Assembly (NCBI GenBank): GCA_045628865.1
Contig: JAZQQB010000069.1
Location: forward strand, 1 to 33,126
Source of the DNA: JAZQQB01 sp045628865
GTDB taxonomy: Bacteria; Bacillota; Clostridia; Lachnospirales; Lachnospiraceae
Direction of reading: 5' to 3'
Length of the DNA stretch: 33,126 nt
The position numbers were made by a program, and so were the translations under genes. Positions 31,576-33,126 of this stretch are shown in pieces; positions within the stretch are counted from its first letter, which is position 1; every line of letters starts with the position of its first letter. The notes beneath the pieces are model-generated. The model had not been told where the DNA came from and searched no databases. It saw nothing but the letters and a program-made list of their open reading frames with translations.

Positions 31576-32763
31576 TTATGCTTCGTATGCTTTAACGATT
31601 GTAGAACAGCCCATTCCACCACCGATACAAAGTGTTGCAAGACCTGTCTTAGCATTCTTAGCTTCCATTTCATGAAGTAATGTAACTAAGATACGGCATC
31701 CTGAAGCTCCAACTGGATGTCCTAATGCAATAGCACCACCGTTTGGATTTAACTGTTTGTCAACGTCGATACCTAAATCTCTTCCTACTGCGATAGACTG
31801 AGCTGCAAAAGCTTCGTTAGCTTCGATGATATCGAAGTCTTCAATCTTCATACCTGTTTTATCTAATACTTTCTTTGTAGAAGCAACTGGACCAATACCC
31901 ATAACTTCTGGACGAACACCTGCAAGAGCACCTGCAACCCATTCAGCCATTGGCTTAACGCCTAATTCTTTAGCTTTTTCTTCGCTCATTACTACTACTG
32001 CTGCAGCACCATCGTTGATACCTGATGCATTACCAGCTGTAACATATTTATCTTTGTTGATTGGACGAAGTTTCTGAAGTCCTTCAATTGTAGAACCAGG
32101 TCTTGGTCCTTCATCAACCTTGAATTCAACCATTTCTTTTTTCTTCTTAACCATTACTGGAACGATTTCTTTATCAAAAGCACCAGCTTTCTGAGCTGCT
32201 TCAGCCTTTAACTGGCTCTTTAATGCAAACTCATCTAACTCTTCACGAGTGATTCCCCATTCATCACAGATATTATCTGCTGTCTGGATCATGTGATAGT
32301 TGTTAAATGCATCCCATAATGCATCGTTAACCATTGTATCTACTAATGTACCATTGTTCATTCTATAACCAAAACGGCCATTCATCATAGCGTATGGTGC
32401 CATTGACATATTTTCCATACCACCTGCAACAACGATGTCAGCTTCACCAGCTTTGATCATCTGTGCTGCCATGTTTACACAGTTAAGACCTGAACCACAT
32501 ACAACGTTAATTGTAACAGCTGGAACTTCGATTGGAAGACCTGCTTTGATAACTGCCTGACGTGCTACGTTCTGGCCCTGACCAGCCTGGATAACACATC
32601 CCATATATACCTGATCAACTAATTCAGGTTTAACACCTGCTCTGTTTAATGCTTCTTTAATTACAATTGCACCAAGATCTGCTGCTGGAGTAGTAGAAAG
32701 ACTTCCTCCCATTGTACCAATTGCTGTACGACATGCGCCTGCAATAACTACTTTACCTGCCAT
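31576..32763 (-). CDS. thl: Acetyl-CoA acetyltransferase (thiolase)
   Basis: Thl condenses two acetyl-CoA to acetoacetyl-CoA, the first step of butyrate synthesis. The 395-residue protein has the acylated Cys in NVVCGSGLNCVN (C89), then GGMENMS, NGGAIALGHPVGASG with the catalytic His, and CIGGGMGCS with the second active-site Cys. ATG at 32763 has GGAGG 9 bases upstream; the upstream in-frame start overlaps it. It is the first gene of the butyrate operon, about 93 bases downstream of the promoter's start site. Confidence 0.96.
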   Translation of the reverse strand: MAGKVVIAGACRTAIGTMGGSLSTTPAADLGAIVIKEALNRAGVKPELVDQVYMGCVIQAGQGQNVARQAVIKAGLPIEVPAVTINVVCGSGLNCVNMAAQMIKAGEADIVVAGGMENMSMAPYAMMNGRFGYRMNNGTLVDTMVNDALWDAFNNYHMIQTADNICDEWGITREELDEFALKSQLKAEAAQKAGAFDKEIVPVMVKKKKEMVEFKVDEGPRPGSTIEGLQKLRPINKDKYVTAGNASGINDGAAAVVVMSEEKAKELGVKPMAEWVAGALAGVRPEVMGIGPVASTKKVLDKTGMKIEDFDIIEANEAFAAQSIAVGRDLGIDVDKQLNPNGGAIALGHPVGASGCRILVTLLHEMEAKNAKTGLATLCIGGGMGCSTIVKAYEA

Positions 32764-32789
32764 TTTAATTTCCTCCATTTTTAACTAAG

Positions 32790-32803
32790 GTGACTTGCGT
32801 CAC
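32790..32803 (-). other. Small hairpin in the thl leader
   Basis: GTGAC/GTCAC, 5 bp with a 4-base loop, about 16 bases upstream of the thl ribosome binding site. It may modulate mRNA stability. Confidence 0.35.
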
Positions 32804-32832
32804 TATCGTTTAGTAATAGTTTTTCATGTGGT

Positions 32833-32854
32833 TGTTAATTTTTTGTCATTAACA
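32833..32854. promoter_or_regulatory. Inverted repeat over the thl start site, operator candidate
   Basis: TGTTAA (32833-32838) and TTAACA (32849-32854) are separated by 10 bases, just after the -10 element. The half-sites resemble those of the redox regulator Rex, but Rex sites have a much shorter spacer, so the regulator is unknown. Confidence 0.3.
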
Positions 32855-32862
32855 TCGTTTTG

Positions 32863-32891
32863 ATTTTAACATATCGTTATGGTTTTATCAA
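32863..32891 (-). promoter_or_regulatory. Promoter of the butyrate operon
   Basis: Minus strand: TTGATA (32886-32891), 17-base spacer, TAAAAT (32863-32868) with an extended TGT just before it. A TTGACA farther upstream (32922-32927) has no well-placed -10. Just downstream of this promoter lies the inverted repeat TTAACA/TGTTAA (32833-32854). Confidence 0.65.
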
Positions 32892-33048
32892 TCCTTTTTC
32901 CTAATAAAATTGTGTTTTTTTTGTCAATGCCACAATTGCCTTGATTTATCTGACTTTTCAAGCACTTTAAAGCAATAAAATTTATCAATTTTTTCATAAT
33001 AGAAACTCGATTTTCAGAATGAGTTTCCGCCATGTTTTGATTGGAACA

Positions 33049-33118
33049 AAGTGTGTGCTCGCACACACTTCGCGCCCGAGCGGTATGCGTAGCATTACCT
33101 TCCTCTCCGCGAGGTGTG
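33049..33118. other. GC-rich multi-hairpin element at the right edge
   Basis: A perfect palindromic hairpin AAGTGTGTGC/GCACACACTT (33049-33070) overlaps a larger fold. In that fold CACACTTCGCG (33064-33074) pairs with CGCGAGGTGTG (33108-33118), enclosing a GGTA-TGC/GCA-TTACC hairpin. It is much more GC-rich than the flanking A/T-rich DNA. No gene is visible between it and the thl promoter. It could be a repeat unit or the start of an RNA gene cut by the window edge. Confidence 0.45.
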
Positions 33119-33126
33119 ATCCATCG

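Noticed and set aside
32866..33066. 66-codon minus-strand frame upstream of thl
   Set aside because: It overlaps the thl promoter and the structured right-edge element, has no clear ribosome binding site and no recognisable sequence.

Overview
The window is a chromosomal segment of a low-GC, strictly anaerobic Firmicute, most likely a butyrate-forming member of the Lachnospiraceae (Coprococcus/Butyrivibrio-like physiology). This is inferred from the gene set: a thl-crt-hbd-bcd-etfB-etfA cluster together with phosphotransbutyrylase and butyrate kinase, a four-subunit 2-oxoacid:ferredoxin oxidoreductase, A+T-rich intergenic DNA, GGAGG-type ribosome binding sites and a T-box leader. I see no phage, insertion sequence, CRISPR or defence genes.

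Layout. Bases 1-410 hold two tRNA-Ser genes (GGA and UGA anticodons) on the minus strand with their own promoter. Bases 538-5954 are a compact minus-strand operon: a YcxB-like membrane protein, tsaE, tsaB, rimI, rnz, a small membrane-anchored protein, tsaD and ispD. It therefore contains three of the proteins that make t6A in tRNA, plus tRNA 3' processing. Bases 6058-10903 carry a riboflavin ECF transporter S-component, a DMT-family exporter, thiamine pyrophosphokinase and the RNA-binding protein Tex. A plus-strand trio follows (11042-12659): a small membrane protein, a cysteine-rich HEXXH protein and a DUF975-like membrane protein. Then come prfB and secA on the minus strand, and ptb-buk on the plus strand. 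A CapA-like phosphoesterase, the porCDAB operon with a long structured leader, and a zinc-ribbon/tandem-repeat/leucine-rich-repeat membrane protein lie on the minus strand. The right third (26402-32763) is the central butyrate operon, transcribed leftwards from a promoter near 32.88 kb.

How the genes work together. Thl, Crt, Hbd and Bcd-EtfAB convert two acetyl-CoA to butyryl-CoA. Ptb and Buk then turn butyryl-CoA into butyrate with ATP gain. The Por enzyme links 2-oxoacids, CoA and ferredoxin.

Most notable observations. (1) prfB (release factor 2) has the normal +1 programmed frameshift, but also an in-frame UAG that replaces the conserved Lys of the YTMV-K-DHRT segment; 36 conserved in-frame codons follow before a UAA. 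(2) The por operon is preceded by what reads as a T-box riboswitch whose specifier aligns as AUC (Ile). This would be an unexpected regulator for a ferredoxin oxidoreductase and suggests a role in isoleucine supply. (3) The por leader and the spacers of the butyrate operon contain several strong hairpins, some without a U-tract.
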